Source: Deltaproteobacteria bacterium (GTDB taxonomy: Bacteria > Desulfobacterota > GWC2-55-46 > DRME01). From it: 37,721 bases of DNA. Shown piece after piece: positions 36,673 to 37,721 of this stretch (its first letter is position 1; each line of letters starts with the position of its first letter). Both the position numbers and the translations under genes were made by a program. The stretch is from contig DRME01000011.1 of assembly GCA_011375175.1 (NCBI GenBank), positions 1 through 37,721 of the forward strand. The letters run 5' to 3'. The notes under the pieces are model-generated. The model worked only from the letters and a program-made list of their open reading frames with translations, was not told the origin of the DNA and did not search any database.

Positions 36673-37589
36673 TTCCCGGTCCGGCCCCGCCGTTGCTCTT
36701 TCAGCTCGCCGTAGACCTTGGCCGCGTTGAGGGGGAGCCACTGCTCATACTTCTCGTATCCGGCGTAGCGGGGAAGCTCTATGGAGGCCTTCACCTCTTC
36801 AAGGGTCTTTCCCTCGTCCATGAGGCGCGAGACCTCGGCGCGCAGCTCGCGCAGGTAGGCGGCGAAGCTTCGCACGCCGTCCACACCGGTGGGTTCGCCG
36901 TGACCGGGCAGGTAGACGTCGGCATCGAGGGCCTCGAGCTCCTCGAGGACCTCGAGCCAGCGGCCCGTGTGGCCGTCGCCGAGCCACGGCAGCCGCCGTG
37001 AGTAGAGGAGGTCCCCGGCTATCACGACCTTTTCTTCAGGCAGGTAGACGTAGATGTCGCCGTCGGTATGGGCGCCCGGCGCGGCCCTCACCACTATCTC
37101 GCGCCCTCCGGGGCGCAGCACCAGTTCGGAGTCCATGGTCATGGTCGGGAGGGTGAGCTCGAAGCCCTCGAGGCTTTCGGCGCCGAAGAAACGGACGAAG
37201 CGGCGGCGGTGAGCCTCGTCACGCTCGATGAGCAGCCTTCGCGTATCGGTGTGGGCGATTATCTCGCGCGCCTGGACGAAATACTGGTTGCCGAAGGTGT
37301 GGTCCCCGTGGTAGTGGGTGTTTATGACGTAGATTACCGGCTCGTCCGTCGTCCGGGCGATCTCCTCTCCGAGCAGCAGGGCGAGTTCCCGGGGACCCTG
37401 CGTGTCCACCACCACCACGCCTTCGCCGGTCACGATGAAGGCCGAGTTGGTCCTTCCTCCCCGGGCTACGAATCCGTAGACGCCGTCGGCCAGTCTCTCA
37501 AGGCGCGGCTGCGCCGCCGCTGTCCCGATGGCGGCGAGAAAGAAGAGCGCCCCGGCAAGGGCCGCCGCCGTGAAGTGTCGTCCGTTCAT
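36669..37589 (-). CDS. Exported metallo-beta-lactamase-fold hydrolase
   Basis: 306-aa periplasmic protein. A signal peptide (about 6-26) ends in TAAAQ. The zinc motif is HYHGDH (H92, H94, D96, H97), followed by APGAHTDGDIYVYLPEEKVVIAGDLLY and LPGHGEP, giving a full dinuclear site. It resembles SoxH-like or quinoprotein-relay metallohydrolases rather than antibiotic-resistance enzymes, by TNSAFIVTGEGVVVVDTQ and length. ATG 37589 has GGAGG on the minus strand, better than an ATG seven codons upstream. First gene of a coupled trio with the ABC transporter. Confidence 0.9.
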   Translation of the reverse strand: MNGRHFTAAALAGALFFLAAIGTAAAQPRLERLADGVYGFVARGGRTNSAFIVTGEGVVVVDTQGPRELALLLGEEIARTTDEPVIYVINTHYHGDHTFGNQYFVQAREIIAHTDTRRLLIERDEAHRRRFVRFFGAESLEGFELTLPTMTMDSELVLRPGGREIVVRAAPGAHTDGDIYVYLPEEKVVIAGDLLYSRRLPWLGDGHTGRWLEVLEELEALDADVYLPGHGEPTGVDGVRSFAAYLRELRAEVSRLMDEGKTLEEVKASIELPRYAGYEKYEQWLPLNAAKVYGELKEQRRGRTGK

Positions 37590-37616
37590 GGGCTCCTCCC
37601 TGACATCCACGTCTCC

Positions 37617-37721
37617 TGTTGATTACCCTGGGGGAAACTTTCTGTAGAAAGTTTCCCCCAGACCCCCTTCAAAGACTTTTAATTCCCTGCGGTTCATCCC
37701 GATTTTGCTTGCAAAATCGGG
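37617..37721 (+). repeat. Dispersed palindromic element, copy D (cut by the window end)
   Basis: Starts with a degenerate left end (GTTGATTACCCTG). Hairpin I is identical to that of copy A (15-bp stem, TGTA loop). The left arm of hairpin II follows, with core gcggttcatcccgattttgc and the first part of the right arm (gcaaaatcggg) before the sequence stops. It lies just upstream of the minus-strand hydrolase gene, so its relation to that gene's promoter is open. Confidence 0.88.

Overview
The window looks like chromosomal DNA from a GC-rich, diderm (Gram-negative) bacterium. The outer-membrane genes lptC, lptA and lptB, a bamD-like lipoprotein gene and kdsC show an LPS-bearing envelope. The block rpoN, hpf, ptsN, hprK, rapZ, mannose-class PTS, HPr, EI is an arrangement typical of Deltaproteobacteria/Desulfobacterota-like lineages. 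ATA (Ile) and AGG (Arg) codons are common despite the high GC, which fits some deep-branching, thermophile-related or uncultivated lineages. I can name neither genus nor phylum with certainty.

Layout. (1) 81-9944, +: a translation/RNA-metabolism superoperon, nusA, ylxR, infB, ylxP, rbfA, nrnA, truB, rpsO, pnp, mostly overlapping or tightly spaced. (2) 10381-17170, +: an M16 zinc protease, an orphan OmpR-type response regulator, a GlcD/GlcF-type flavin plus Fe-S 2-hydroxyacid dehydrogenase pair, and a GH57 glucanotransferase/amylase; the last three genes are translationally coupled. (3) 17205-23176, +: kdsC, then a good sigma-70 promoter driving lptC, lptA, lptB, rpoN and hpf, then ptsN. (4) 23214-29572, +: hprK, rapZ, a complete mannose-family PTS (IIA, IIB, IIC, IID), HPr and enzyme I, ending in a terminator-like hairpin. 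(5) 29701-34158, +: metK and ahcY of the methyl cycle, a BamD-like lipoprotein and a TPR protein. (6) 34271-34896: tRNA-Lys(CTT), then about 500 bp of palindromes and tandem repeats. (7) 34897-35094, +: a tiny lipoprotein. (8) 35117-37589, -: a coupled trio of periplasmic metallo-beta-lactamase-fold hydrolase, ABC ATPase and ABC-2 permease.

The most unusual content is non-coding. A roughly 200-235 bp palindromic element occurs at least four times (17783, 22395, 30904, and 37617 running off the window end), with a fifth, strongly diverged GC-rich relative at 10061. Each element has three hairpins, and the best-preserved ends carry a terminal inverted repeat. The central stem differs between copies, but its two arms change together. 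Small palindromic modules are gained and lost at symmetric places in the arms. Most copies sit between co-directional genes of normally contiguous operons, so they may act as transposon-like repeats, RNA punctuation signals, or both. A second, different inverted-repeat element (34748-34839) and a 10-bp tandem array lie downstream of tRNA-Lys.
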